NCBI GenBank assembly: GCA_964017235.1 | Contig: OZ024934.1 | Coordinates: 76,846,706 to 76,910,705 of the forward strand | From: Sabellastarte sp. h YS-2021 | Taxonomy: Eukaryota; Annelida; Polychaeta; Sabellida; Sabellidae | Direction: 5' to 3' | Length of the DNA stretch: 64,000 nucleotides | Part shown: one piece after another, positions 1-12,270 of the stretch | Numbering within the stretch: position 1 is the stretch's first letter | How the letters are laid out: each line of letters opens with the position of its first letter | Notes under the pieces: generated by a model | Told to the model about the DNA's origin: nothing | The model's database searches: none | The model's input: only the letters and a program-made list of their open reading frames with translations | Position numbers and translations under genes: made by a program

Positions 1-819
1 ACAGAAAGGGTTTGCAGGTTAAAAAGCAGTCGTAAGATCAATCCTTTGTGCAATCTTTTCAACCGTAAACCTGTCTGTGGCGGTCTATAACAGATCCATT
101 GCAGATCCGTGGCAGTTCCATAAATCTTTTACATGACCCACCCTCATCTCTTGTGCATCCCTGTCAGTTACCACATATGGAACCGTGGCCTATATCCGTA
201 GGGTAGCCTTGGAAGTGGAAAATTGCAACTTAGACAGTGAATGGTCCTATTGACCATCAGTGAAATTAGTCTTAGTGAACTTCATAAAAGTACATAAAAT
301 GTTATTCCATCTAACATCTCCATTTGTGCAGTTTTAAGATATTTGTGCATAATAGGAAAGCTGCCTGAATGACAAAAAAACAACAACAACAAAAACAGAA
401 AAAAAATATCACGAATGAAGATAACAATATTATACAAGTGCATAGCATGAGTATTATATTGTTAATCTTCATGAGTGATATATTTTGTTTCTGTGTATGT
501 CTAATGAGGGATGTTCTAGCTTTATTATCCACCATTTTGTATGTACGAGTTAAATATATCCATACTTAAAGAGATAATGTGAAAAAGGCTGCCATATATA
601 CAGGGACAGCAGTTAATATAAAAAAGTCAATATTTAACTTGCGATTTCTCAGCCAGTTTTGCATGAATTTGTATGCAACAACCGTAAACAGAAGCACTGT
701 AAAATACCTTTGTAATGATATATAATACATATTTGTAGGTTACATAGTTTCGGTGGTATTGTTAATAAAACAGGCACTTGTCGATCCATTTTAAGGGGCG
801 CCAATGTATACGAAAAAAT
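1..819. other. No recognisable feature
   Basis: AT-rich sequence with only short chance frames (around 311-569). A slightly more GC stretch at 60-240 (gatccattgcagatccgtgg) has small internal repeats but no identity that I recognise. Confidence 0.5.
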
Positions 820-1428
820 GTATTCACTAACATTCCTAATCTTAGTCCTATCTTAGTTATAAAATTTATGACATTTGTCTTAGTTAAGATAGGTCTCAAC
901 TTGGTATTCACAAAGCATGTCCAAGGTAGGACAATTTTCCTAATCCTATCTTAGTCCACTGTTGCAAATCTCGTGAGAGTTTGTATAACCACATTATAAT
1001 CACTGAGATTTCATCATGTGATGTAACCATTCTTGTGTACTTTTTGTTGCACAATGGATGAATAAGCTTAAAACATACCTGTTTGCAAAAGCCTACCCAC
1101 CATAGCCTCCCCGTCACATCTGTGTCTCTTTGGTACGACCTGGCTATGTCCCTTGATTAACGCTGACTGCCTTGCTTTATGTTTAGATGCGCCTTAGAGT
1201 CCATCAGTGATGGAGATTAAGCACTATAACAGTCCACATTAGATTAGATTAGATGAATTAAGTACAGTTGAGAGGAGTTCTGAACAAGACTTATGACCAT
1301 AGTTAGGTCTAAGATAAGACTATGATGGTTTGTGAATACCACTTTCACTAGGACAAATTTCCTAACATATTTTTATGACAAAATCCTAAAGTTAGGACTA
1401 AGACTAAGATAGGAATGTTAGTGAATAC
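820..1428. mobile_element. Terminal-inverted-repeat element with nested LINE 3' end
   Basis: Left end gtattcactaacattcctaa; the right end reads gtattcactaacattcctat on the minus strand. The homology continues inward (cttagtcc...). A non-autonomous DNA element with no protein. Its centre is interrupted at about 1055-1257 by an L2-like LINE 3' end. Confidence 0.75.
1055..1257 (+). mobile_element. L2-like LINE, 3' terminus only
   Basis: gcttaaaacatacctgtttg and caaaagcctacccaccatag match the last residues (LKTYLFAKAYPP, stop) of the copy at 20.1 kb. Then gcgccttagagtccatcag, the hairpin tccatc-agt-gatgga (1200-1214), gagattaagcactataacag and an ATTAG-type tail. Strongly 5'-truncated. Confidence 0.85.
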
Positions 1429-1894
1429 CGCCTCTGCTTGATAATAAAATATAATATTGGGGTCTATTTCACATTATTTGAACTTAACTTTCACTACAAA
1501 CCTCACTTTAAGCTAAGCCAAAGCTATATAGCTTTCAAATCCCAACTTTAATTTAACCTAAAATGTATATTTACTTTAACACTATCAAAATTTAAGCCTT
1601 TGTTCCCCTTAAAATAGTGAATTAACTTGAGATTAAGTCTCAATCTATCGATGTTAAAGTACTTAAGTAAACCTTATATTAAAGAAGGAATTTGAGATTA
1701 AGTCTCAACTTACCGATTTTGACGTAAAGGTCTATGTTATAGGCGACCATAAAATCTTCGTTACATTTATACATACCTATAGTTGAGGTAACCTCAATGA
1801 CCTCAGAATAGTAATCTTAATCTAGGGCTAAGGTGGCCTTAAATAGTGATAATAGTAGCGCTGTGGTTGTACACAACATTAATGTAGTTATAAA

Positions 1895-1935
1895 ATTAAT
1901 AATAATAATAATAGTTATTATTATTATTATTAAGG
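1895..1935. repeat. AAT/ATT palindromic microsatellite
   Basis: (AAT)n runs straight into (ATT)n, taataataataataatagtt then attattattattattaag, forming a near-perfect self-complementary sequence of about 40 bases. Similar ATT tracts lie at 2467-2490, 10203-10222 and 38978-38995. Confidence 0.8.
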
Positions 1936-2759
1936 TATATATTAATAAAATATATATTTATTCCCAACTTGGATCTTTCACTGACTTGCATATAGTCAAG
2001 GGAAACTAATGTCCATATCTTAAATAGAAAATGACCATCGATGACAATTACTGTTTATGACTTTCTTTAAAATTTATGAAAAGCTCTTCCAAAATGGCAC
2101 TTGTACTGTAATAACATTTGTTAAGTTTTATTATAAGAATAACACATACAAACTCACCCCCAGTGAAAATGTGAATTACGGAGGTCATCTTTGCTCAATG
2201 TTTTCAGTAGAAAAAAATAGCAGAAATGAAAATGGTCTCATCTGCATAATGTCAAGTGACACCTCCTTTCATGCTGTAAATCTTGGGCAGAAATTAGGCT
2301 GTATGGACTTTACACGGTCAATTAACAATGAACTAATTCAGTGGCAATAGCAGGGAGAAACCAGAATCTATTAGGGCGCAAGAGGGACTTGGGAAAAGAC
2401 AAGTTAATTCTCTTAATAGCCTCACCATCCAAGAATGTACTTTAATTATGAATTATGTATTTCATAAATTATTATTATTATTATTATTTAATTCACTCAT
2501 TTATGTATATGAATGGGTTGGGTTATTTGGAAATTATATATGCCGGTTAAGTTTATTTTGGTTTTATTTGTTTTTCATAATGCTTGGTATTTTTTATCAG
2601 TTAGATTGAAACGGACAGTTAAAAGGCCAGAAGAAACCAGTACATAAAGTTGGTCCTGCTTCTGTGCTGTAATCCGCCAGCCAAAGAGAAGCGACTGTAA
2701 CTTTAACCAGGTTACCGCCATTTGTGTTAATGATAATATAATTTATATAGCACTTAACA

Positions 2760-3400
2760 TAATAAGTGCTTCACAGTTTAAGAATGTAATAAAAACAATT
2801 TGCTTAATCATTATTGATAAGCCTTTCTAAATATGTATGTCTTAAGATTTTTTTGAACACCAATATAGAGTATTGAGCTTGGAGATTTGCTGGTATGCTA
2901 TTCCATAGACAAGGTGCTACTGCACTTAATGGATGATCCTCAAAAGTTTTGCATCTGGTTCTTGGTACTTCTAGGAGGTTGGGTGAGTTTGATCACAGTA
3001 ATTGAGCTGGTCTGTGTAATTGTAGTAGATTACAGATATAGCCTATTGCAAGTCCAGGGGCCAAGGTGACAGAGTGGTAACACTCTCGCCTCCCACCTCT
3101 GAGGCCAGGGATCGGTTCACGGCTCTACCTCAAGTGGGAAAGCTGGTAGTTGCTGGTAGTTGGTCAGCAGTTTACAGTACAGAACCTTGACCAACTGTAT
3201 GTACTTTTTTCCTCTGCCCTTCCAACTGCCCGTCGTGATGTGACCTGTACAGTGTTGAAAGCGATGTAAAACCCCAAATAAATAAAATAAATCTTGCAGG
3301 TCTATGTGTTGCCTTGAAACAGAGCAGGATGATCTTATATTCAACGTGGTGTTGAATTGGAAGCCAGTGTAGTGCTCTGGGTGCCTGTTAAGAGACATTA
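2760..3400. repeat. Interspersed repeat split by SINE
   Basis: The text from agtgcttcacagtttaagaa through ctggtatgctattccataga and gcctattgcaagtccag resumes after the SINE at ggtctatgtgttgcctt and gaattggaagccagtgtag. It has the look of a dispersed repeat common in invertebrate genomes, but no coding frame survives. The SINE insertion shows it is older. Confidence 0.45.
3057..3292 (+). mobile_element. tRNA-derived SINE, family A
   Basis: Family A order: ggggcca head, A-box-like gacagagtggtaac, B-box region, then a conserved body (gggaaagctggtagttgc, cagtttacagtacagaacc, ctgtatgtact, cagtgttgaaagcg, gtaaaaccccaaataaat) and an AATAAA tail. Flanks ttgcaagtc and ttgcaggtc form a probable 9-base target duplication. 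It splits an older interspersed repeat (about 2760-3400). Confidence 0.85.
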
Positions 3401-6400
3401 TTAGACTCAGGGACTCTATTTACACATATTTTAAGATTAAACTTTTTTTGTTTATTTTAAAGAATTATTCTTAATTTTGAGACGCCCATAATTGAAGTCA
3501 CATGACCAACTGAAATGCAGATTACTACCATGATTTTAAAGAAAATTCCATACCTGGTAAAAACTTTCGCAAAAATTATAGGATGGCCAAAAATTAGCCA
3601 GAGTAGACTGGAATGAAAGAAGAGCTATGACGACACTTCTGAGACAAACTAAGAAGGGGGTCAGACAAGGTGAGAATCAGCAAGACAGCCCAGAGAATTT
3701 ACTGAGAACAAGAAACAGGAACAAAATATGGTAGACTGTTTTAGCCAAAGGATTGTAACAGTAATGTTGAAAAGTCGTTCAGTCTACATTAGAGAATTAA
3801 TCAAGAGGTTTCCGTGAGCTTCAAAAAAATGAAAATTGGACATGTAAATAAGGGAGTTAATGCCTATAAGCATGGAAGATGGTACAATATGAACTTAAGT
3901 AATGCAGTCAAAAATAAAGTTAAAGTCATGAGAAAAAAATCTTGGTGTGACATAACATGACACAGTACCAAGCCCGGAGAAGTTGAGGAAGGTAAAGATG
4001 ACAGCAGGGTGACCAAGAAGATTATATCAACATTGCTGAATCAAATTCCTTTATTTTTTGTCACAGTTAGTTAAGTTACTTACATCTCAAAACCCTCCAT
4101 AACAATACTAAAACATAACATACTTTTTCAAAGGTAAAAGAATGAAAAAGGCCAACCATAATGGAACTTGTTCCCCTAATATTTTAAAGGCTGAAACAAG
4201 AGAGGCAAGGAGGTGTGCTTCTGGCCGAGTGGATTTTATAAATGTTTACCTTCAAGTACAACCCTGGGACCTGAAATCCTTTTTGCCAAATTTATAACTG
4301 CTTACATTCTGAAGTACGTTAACCTTACTCCCGTTGGGGTCATACAGAACCACTTTTCTTTTGACCCTATTCAGTGGGATTCCAGTTCCTTCGGTTTACA
4401 GGTCAGATTTTTCAAATTTCAATGCTTTACTTGGGAAACCTTGTATAATTCGAATTCTAATTGGACTTTTATAGCGCTTAATCTCCCCATATAAAGAGGA
4501 CTCTAAGGCGCAACACAACCAAAAAATGTAGTCAACCGAATTTCAGAATCCAGAGACAGAAGAGGGGGGTCAAGCACCACAAAGAACGCCAGGATATGGT
4601 ATAGGCTTAGGTGGGTATGCTTTGGTGTACAGGTAGGTTTTAAGCTGCTTTCTGAAAGAGGCTAGGGAGTGAGGCATGAATCACATCTGGGAAATCATTC
4701 CAAATAGTGGGAGCATCAAAAGCAAAACTATTTCCAAACAGACAGATTTATGAACAGACAGGTAGAACTTTGGAATGACAAGGAAATTACCACCACTTTG
4801 ACTGCGCCTGGTACCATAATAACTGCTGTAGGCTGTATATTTAAAAATTATGCTAGTCAATTATCAAATGCTAGCAATTTGCCCATTGGACTTGTATGTC
4901 TACTTAATTTCTGGAACATTTCTGTAGCCCCTCTTTCACCAATGCTTTGATCTTCACTTGTCACAAGGTCATGGTCATTCTTCCTTATTAACCCCATTTG
5001 ACCTTTGTTTTTACGTATCATTGCTCAAGGTAACTGGTAGCTTTCGGTTCCCTGTAAAAAGTTAAAATAGAGATAATAAACCTTATAAATAGAGACCAAG
5101 ATCATCTGTGCTACGATAAATCAGCTGCTTCAAGAAATGTTATATAAAATAAAGAAATATTAAATATATAACTCCAATTCTGCGTTTTATTATTCGCCAT
5201 GGTGAAGGCTTATTCCTGTAATTTTGTAAGAAAACAACCAGTCTCAAGAAAATTAAATCTAAGAATTTGACCCACAGTTTTGAGTAGTACTATATTAAAA
5301 TTAAAGCTATTTTTTTCAATCTTCACAGTTGATTTGTTAGATAATTTTAGCCCCCAACCTCATCCCTGAAAAAAAATCAATATTTGCAAATACAGTTAAT
5401 GCGATGTTTGCATGTCGGGAAGATATCTGGAAATATAAATAAACACTATTGATTGGTTTTGATGTCAAGCTATTGACACCCATCTACAGAAGGATTTTCT
5501 CTCTACATTATGTTACTCTGATAGGGGCGACAATTAAAAAGCCAACAACACATTTACCTGATATGTCATGAAATCCTTTTGTAGTTTTGTCAAAACTGTC
5601 ATGTATCAGATATCCACCATCTAGTTACAGCTTTTAATAAACAAATTACACTGTAATGACATCCTCTTTCCCATATTCAGGCTTTCTTTCTAATTTGAAG
5701 GGATGGATTTAAGGTGACCATAATCTGGCCAGAAATTTCTAATAATAGTTTATTATGAATAAAATGTGTGATGGATATATTTTCAATTTAAGTGCAAATG
5801 ACATCAAATAGAAGAATAAAATATCAATGTTTTTAGTGCCTTATTTTTCGATAAAATAATTAGAGAGAAATAATTTTAAGATAATCTTTACTGGATATGG
5901 CTTGAGTGCTAAATTAAATACTTATTTCTCGCATCGATAGTTTTGTTCATAGCTGGAGATAAATAAGTTAAGGTAACCATAAACTGGGTAAGCATTTAAT
6001 ATATAAATCTTGAGCTTATGAATATAAATAAATATTTAACGTTTGGGTGTGCAGATGAAATTAAAATACATATATTTTAAAATGAGTTCTATATTAACAT
6101 TATAAAGTACCTAGAAAATCTCACCTATGAAGGCAACCTTAACTTGATGTAACTTGACAGTATTATATGCTATAAAAAGCTGTTCATTTGTGTGTGAAAC
6201 CTGTAGCTATTAGGTAGCTACCTGCTTGGCACATATGTTTGTATTTTTGTCAGTTTGTGCCTTTGATACCATTTCAGGTAACACTGCAATTTGATGGGTT
6301 TCATTTCAGTTGAAGACACTTTATAGACAGTAAATTCACACAATATCAGATTTAAGTGACTACATCTCCCTCTATGACAGCTGTGTTTGTGCGTTAGCCC

Positions 6401-7300
6401 ATATTTGTTTGTGACGGGGGAGGGGATTTGAAATGAATGAAAGGTAGAAGGAATATGCAATTTGAACCTATTGGAAGAAATATTGAGTGAATGTAATTAA
6501 AAGACTGCTTATTGTTATTGTTTACACAAAATTGACTTCTACAATTGATATTTAATCCACTTGACATAGAACAGGATAATTACTCAAGTGATGCATATTG
6601 TAGAATTTAATCATGAGTAAAGACAAAAACAAAGTATCCGATTCCATAGGATGAGAATGTCACACTTGGTTGTGTGTTTTTCGAGTACGAGGGTTATTTT
6701 ACATTATTTTCCACACTTTCTTTCAATGATACTAAAATAAATGCATGTTTACTGAAAGAATGCTAGGATCGAATTGGTAGAATATCTTGTTCTAACATGT
6801 ACACATATATTTGAACACATGTATAAACTGAAACTTCAGTATTTAAACTTTTCCCTAATTACAAAGGAAGTTGAGCCTTTAGCAAGGCTAAATGAATGCT
6901 AAAACATCCATGAAATATATCCACTTTAATGGGTCACCAAAAGAGAGCTGGACAAGTCGGCCCTCTTCCACAATGACCCTCGCCAAATAAGCCTTCTCAA
7001 AACTTGACCCTTGGCAAATCAGCTGGCTTAGAACTTGGCCCCTGCAAACTTTGTCCCAAATTGAAAAAAATACACGTTTTAAATGTCAGTGTAGAGATGC
7101 AGTGATAATAATGATAATAATTAGGGATTTCTGAAGCATATAACATACAATACCAATGCAAAGTCATCCATAACAAATTCAATCGACAACCATTATATGA
7201 TTGTTAATTCTCTGAATTAAGATTTCAGCATGGATTTTGATACAAAACAAAAATCAACGGAAGCTCTATAACACACATTTCTGTTATGGAGAATGCCCGA
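3400..7300. other. Mostly featureless AT-rich region with one LINE end
   Basis: Apart from the LINE fragment at 4449-4845 I see no gene. At 5710-6140 two stretches begin with aaggtgaccataatctgg and aaggtaaccataaactggg about 260 bases apart and may be a diverged tandem pair. 6788-6900 matches 39.5 kb. Confidence 0.5.
4449..4845 (-). mobile_element. L2-like LINE 3' end, minus strand
   Basis: On the minus strand it parallels 19.9-20.27 kb: accaggcgcagtcaaagtgg, gatgctcccactatttggaa, ctttcagaaagcagcttaaa, acctgtacaccaaagcatac, then 3' UTR, hairpin tcctc-tttatat-gggga and the tail. Frames are broken. The open frame at 4750-4950 is a shadow of it. Confidence 0.82.
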
Positions 7301-7340
7301 AAAAGTGTGGATTCTTTGAAATCAAAGAATCCACACTTTT
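7301..7340. repeat. Perfect 19-bp hairpin
   Basis: Arm aaaagtgtggattctttga (7301-7319), loop aa, arm tcaaagaatccacactttt (7322-7340), with no mismatch. The same core, aagtgtggattcttt, recurs at 8241-8255 within a second fold-back. Confidence 0.9.
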
Positions 7341-8240
7341 AGAGGGTATTCTCTAACTTAAAATATATATCATTTGTAAATATGCAATGAGGTTAATCTG
7401 ATTATTCTTTTCAATATTATTGTTTAATATAAATTACCACAGCACTTAAGGATGTGGAGTGATCACCATTATGTTAATTTATTATGCCTATATTTTATAA
7501 TATATTCTATGAAAATCCTAAAGGGTTATCAAATTTAAAAAAAATTGTATTACAAAATAATAAATTGTTCAGCATGGTTACTGTTATTCAGTTATGGTGC
7601 ATCAAAAACATATTTTAATTATACTAAGTTTTGACAGATTCTGTTAATTCTGTAAATTCATATACTATAATGATTTTGGTAACTATTCCTTATTTGCAGT
7701 ACAATGTCTGTAAAGGGTTATCATAGTATATGTATTTCATATGCAGTGTTTGCCAGCATTTTCAAAAATGTGAATTCTTTAAAACCATTCAGGCATGAAA
7801 AGTCACCATCCACTTGCATGTCTGTGTGGTGTCTTCATTCTATTTATATTTTGCTGACAAATTGTTAAATGGATTAAAATACTGATGAAAATGATATATT
7901 TCATTTCTCAGAATACATTAACAGAGAATTTGGCCAGGTCAGTTTATAAAGATACAGCTTTCAATGCTGTTGACATGCTGTTTAGGGGACAAAACATTTG
8001 CAGATATTGCAGCTGAAAATGCTAGAATTTGACCAACAATAAAACTTGGCCAGATTTTTTGGATATTTCTGACAATGAATTGGTACAAACCTGTGAAAAA
8101 AATTGCGAGTACTGCATGGTAAAGCAGGGAATAATTTATATTATCAAACTAATTAGGAAGACATTTCTGATGTTGAAGATCTAATTTAATTTTACTACTG
8201 TTTAATACTGCTTAAGGTTATTACTTGGCCATGAAATCCA

Positions 8241-8330
8241 AGTGTGGATTCTTTTTAAGAATCTACAGTTTTGGTGAAAAGAATCTACAGAAAAGTGTAG
8301 CTTCTTAAAAATAATCTACACTTTTAACAA
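8241..8330. repeat. Compound fold-back repeat
   Basis: aagtgtggattctttttaag, aatctacagtttt, gaaaagaatctacag, aaaagtgtagcttctta and aataatctacactttt form several nested inverted copies of one motif. It is related to the hairpin at 7301. Confidence 0.7.
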
Positions 8331-8655
8331 TAGTATGACATCACAAGTATATTTTAATATGGTATATATAACGTATTTGTGGATTGGTATACTAACAATG
8401 TACCACTAATTGGTTCAGATGCTGCAAATTGTGTTAGACAATTGCTGACTTGAAGTAATCTCATTTACTCTTCAGGAGTTTTGTCTAAGGTCAATCTAAG
8501 TAAATTACAATATATCAAAATACTGTGGCTGGCAATGTGTCAAACACTAGCAGATACACCAGTACAACTCATATTCTTCAGAAACTGCATTGGTGTCCTG
8601 CTGAACATTGCTTGGTGTTTACAGCAGCCACACTGGTTCACAAGTTCTGAAGCTG

Positions 8656-9194
8656 GAGCCTCGGTAGAGTTCATGCTTCTTGAGATCACTTTTTTTAAGT
8701 GTGAGCCTGGATAGAGCTCGCGCTTCTAGAGATCACCTTTTTTCCAGTCTTTTTTTTGTCTCCGTAGTTTTATGAATTGTTGCATTGTTGAATTGTTGCA
8801 CAGCCACAATGACTGTCTGTCTTTTACAGAAGTTGTGGCGTGGCCACAATCACTCTGCTTTAAACAGCGATGGGCTATGTTAGAACTGGGATGGGTTACC
8901 ACTTCAGTGCACTACTCGTGTTTCTGGTGGCTTTGCGCTCGTGCTAGAGGACCAAAACACCTTTCGGCCGTGTTTTTTTTTCATTTTTTTGGTCTCCTGA
9001 CTTTCATGTATTGTGGCATGGCCACAATGATTATCTGTCTTTTACAGAAGTTTTGGGATGGTCACAATGGCTGTGTTTTATAGAAGTTAAGCGGCGATGG
9101 GTTATGTTAGTACTGGGATGGGTTACCGCTTCAGCGAACTACTCGTGTTTCTGATGGCTTTGCGCTCGCGCTAGGGGACTGAAACACCTTTCGG
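8656..9194. repeat. Nested tandem duplications inside LINE fragment
   Basis: About 47-base units at 8656 and 8703 (gagcctcggtagagttc and gagcctggatagagctc) are followed by two diverged units with a period of about 218 bases (about 8760-8980 and 8980-9194). Each large unit contains gccacaatga, gtctttta-cagaagtt, ctactcgtgtttctg-tggc and aaacacctttcggcc. Reading frames here are by-products of the duplication. Confidence 0.7.
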
Positions 9195-9337
9195 CCTTGT
9201 GTCATACAGGTTTTCTCCAGTATTTTTCTCCCTATCTTTCTTCTTACAGTATTTCTTATAGTAAAAGGCACAGTCAAAGTGTTGGTAATTTCCTTTTTGC
9301 AGCAAAGATTCATCCACTAACTCAAAAGCCTGTCAAA

Positions 9338-9493
9338 GTCAAAGTTGGGGTTTTACATCCCATCCAACAGGCAGGGTCATATTGGAACAGGTCCTCAGCA
9401 TTGCCACTTGTTGGACTCAAACCCACACAGAGGTGACACAGTGTGGTTAGATGCTAAACTTGCTAACCACTAGGCCACTGAGGACCTTCAAGA
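9338..9493 (-). mobile_element. tRNA-derived SINE, family B, inserted in LINE
   Basis: Read on the minus strand it starts with aggtcctcagtggcctagtg, giving an A-box-like tggcctagtgg, and further on a B-box-like ggtttgagtcc, the two internal promoter parts of RNA polymerase III tRNA genes. The flanks aagcctgtcaaa (9326-9337) and aagtctgtcaaa (9494-9505) form a 12-base target duplication with one mismatch. Related copies lie at 33571-33717 and 59448-59588. Confidence 0.8.
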
Positions 9494-10034
9494 AAGTCTG
9501 TCAAACAGTTAGGCTATAGCTTTACTTTTGATGCTCACACTATTTGGGATGAGCTTCCAAATGAGCCTTGTACATCCTCTTCTGTTGCATCTTTCAGAAA
9601 GAAGGCTAAATCATACCTCTGCACCAAGGTATATCCACCTTAGTCTCAATATTTCCCCGATGTTCTTTGGCGTGTTGACCCTTTTTCGGCCCCTAGATAC
9701 ACTTGGCTGCCCATTTTCTAAAGAGATAGTATGACCATACACAATAATCATATATTTCAAGTAAGGTAACCTCCTACAAGGTTGGAGGGACTCCCATGGG
9801 TAGCATTGCCGAACCAGAACCAGAACAAAATCCACAGGTTGTCATTAACAGATGTATCATATTTTTTATAAGTTTTATATATATTGCTATATTGTTAAGC
9901 TCCTGCGGATAATTATATATTGTTACTTGTACAGGTTATTTCATTTCGAGTATCACATCGATTCCAAACTATTGTCAATGTATACTTTTATTTGAAAAAA
10001 AACAAAATTATTTCACTCTTGTATCATTTCAAGT

Positions 10035-10222
10035 TTTAGAAGCCAACTAAAGACTTACCTCTTTAGACTGACTTACCCACCTTCATAGTCACCCTCCCCT
10101 GGCGGGCACTTATCAGGTAGCAACTTTGACATAGTTAAAGACTGTCCCTTTTTGGATTCGAGCGCATTAGATGATGTTCATCAATTTCTGGGCTAAATGC
10201 TTCTATTATTATTATTATTTTG
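10035..10222 (+). mobile_element. LINE 3' end fragment
   Basis: ctaaagacttacctctttag and actgacttaccc follow the pattern of LINE C-termini (LKTYLFRLTYP), then a 3' UTR with gagcgcattaga, a small hairpin (gatga-tgt-tcatc) and a TTA-repeat tail. It is probably a third subfamily of the CR1/L2 group. Confidence 0.6.
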
Positions 10223-11019
10223 TAAAAAATGACATATAAATCTAATGTGGCCGCGTAAAATTTTGTTTTTATAATTCTATTTTTGAATTCTTCACAATTT
10301 GCATATCTCTAATATAAATATTCTAATGGATTGCCCACTTAAACTCAAGATACGGGAAACATTTATGACAACTGTAACATCAAATAGCACAGACAAAATA
10401 TCTCCCCCTTTCTCCACCTTTATTTTTAACTCAGTCTTGGGAAGTTGTGTTTTACATTTGTTGCATTGTTAAGAAACCTATTTGCTGTCAAATGAATTAA
10501 ATTCCATGAGTCAAAGCTGTAACATATCAGCTAAGGAGATGTGTTCATGCAAAAAACATTCCTCAATCCCCCTGTGTGTTTTGGTGATAGGGAAATGCTA
10601 TTGTGTGACGTCACTTCCGTGAAATTCACCTTACCAAAATGCCGCGCCTCGTTGATGCACAGATTTGCATTATATTTATCCATCTCATTTTCTGAAGTCA
10701 GACACCATACAAGACCTTCTTCCTAAATGGAAACAAGAGTTTTTGGTCAATTGTGAATCAATGGAGTGTTTGTAAAAGGCGTGAAAATGAGAATTGGAGT
10801 GAAATAAAGTCTTTGTGTATGGTCACACTGGGCTGGAGTGGGAGGGAAAAGGTGGAAGAGTTTTTTTGCAAATGAGGGTTAATATATAAAGCCCCTATTA
10901 GGACGATCAGAATTTATTTATCAACCTTGAGCTGTGTCTGACCTAAATACTAGGACATACAGAATGGGTAATATTTTTTTTAATATTTCCTGATGCCACT
11001 TACTCTGTGTAATTATCTC

Positions 11020-11960
11020 TGTCAAGGAGGTATTAAATTTGTGACCATTTTGTTACTTCCAAATCTGTCAAAGATTTCGAAGTATGTTGGTCAGTCGGTT
11101 TGTATGTTTGTTTGTTTGTTCTAGTTCACAATTTTAGAGCTAGGATTCTCATTATTTTCCCATAGCATTGTCATGGGTCAGAATAGATCACGACAAAAAC
11201 CTAGCTTTTTCACATAGCTATGACAATTTCAGTACCAAGTTTACTGCATTCGCAAATATGCAGCAAGATTTCGAAGTCTGCACTCGGAAGAGTGGATTTA
11301 ATCACAGGATTATGCAAATACTACTGGTTGCAATACCCTGAAATAATAAAGAAGACCTGGATCACCCTCTGGATAACAAAAATAATCCGGATTTTCCCAA
11401 TTACTTATTATAACATGCTTTAACAGAGTTCTATGCTCTCCCCATGCTCTTGTTTCTTATTATCCAGCACGGGTTGTATTTGACCTAAATACAGGAAAAC
11501 ACAGACCAGGAAATATTTTTTTATATTCCCCGATCACACTTTGCATTATTAATTCATGAACAAGGGCTAAAATTTCATTTCCTATTTCATTATATAGGCT
11601 TTCTATATCACTAGAAAGGCATTTACAGAGATTCTATTTGTTTTTATTGCTTTAAAATCCATGAAGAATTATGGCGGAAAAAAACTGAAGTTAAATTGAG
11701 GTTTTGAAATTCTATGGGGCTCCATATGTATTACAGCCTTTGTTGCATTCTTGCTTTAAACAAGGACTTTTATTAACTTATAACCACCACCAGAAGGTTA
11801 TGAATTTGGGTGTTCTGCCTGTCAGTTTGTTTGTTTGTATTCAGGATTGATAGCCAATGAAGAAGTGATAAAAATTTAGGAAAAGATTTGGGTCATGTTG
11901 AACACAAAAAAAATTCCAAATTTTTCGGAAACGTGCCTTGATGAAGGTTTGCACTGTATG
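11020..11960. repeat. Interspersed repeat, 'guanine-pair' type (aaggaggta...caggatta)
   Basis: tctgtcaaggaggtattaaa, tttgtatgtttgtttg, cacaggattatgcaaatact and actggttgcaataccctga occur here. A second start lies at 11765 (accaccagaaggttatgaat, agccaatgaagaagtgataa). The same modules occur at 27.24, 28.80 and 35.49-36.4 kb. No coding capacity; the transposon class is unknown. Confidence 0.6.
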
Positions 11961-12053
11961 AGTACTTTCTAGTTATTCTTACAAAATAGTGGAGAGGAAA
12001 GTAGAGCTTCCCTTATTAGACATCTACAAAAATACACATCTCTCATGAAGCTA

Positions 12054-12270
12054 ATATTTATTTTATTTATTTGGGGTTTTACGTCATATCACGACGGGTA
12101 GTTGGAAGGGCAGAGGAAACCAGTGCATACAGTTGGTCAAGGTTCTGTACTGTAAACTGCCGACCAACGGCAAGCAACTACAAGCTTTCCCACTTGAGGC
12201 CATGCCGGGAACTGAACCCCGGCCTCAGAGGTGGGAGGCGAGAGTGTTGCCACTCTGCCACTGTGGCCCC
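12054..12270 (-). mobile_element. tRNA-derived SINE, family A
   Basis: Reverse-orientation copy starting with tttatttatttgg on the plus strand and ending at gtggcccc. It lacks the block corresponding to cagtgttgaaagc near the tail. B-box region gaactgaaccccgg (plus strand). Flanks ctcatgaag and ctcatgtag suggest a 9-base target duplication with one mismatch. The open frame 12071-12325 is a by-product. Confidence 0.85.

Larger units (their letters stand above)
8480..9740 (+). mobile_element. L2-like LINE fragment interrupted by tandem repeats and a SINE
   Basis: Three blocks match the copy at 19.7-20.2 kb in order: about 8490-8650 (start of the KLQ...LHWLPVE region), 9195-9337 (cacaggttttc... 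to cctgtcaaa) and 9494-9740 (tgtcaaacagtt... to the 3' UTR). Between the first and second lies a duplicated sequence (8656-9194). Between the second and third lies a family B SINE flanked by a 12-base duplication. All reading frames are broken. Confidence 0.75.
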
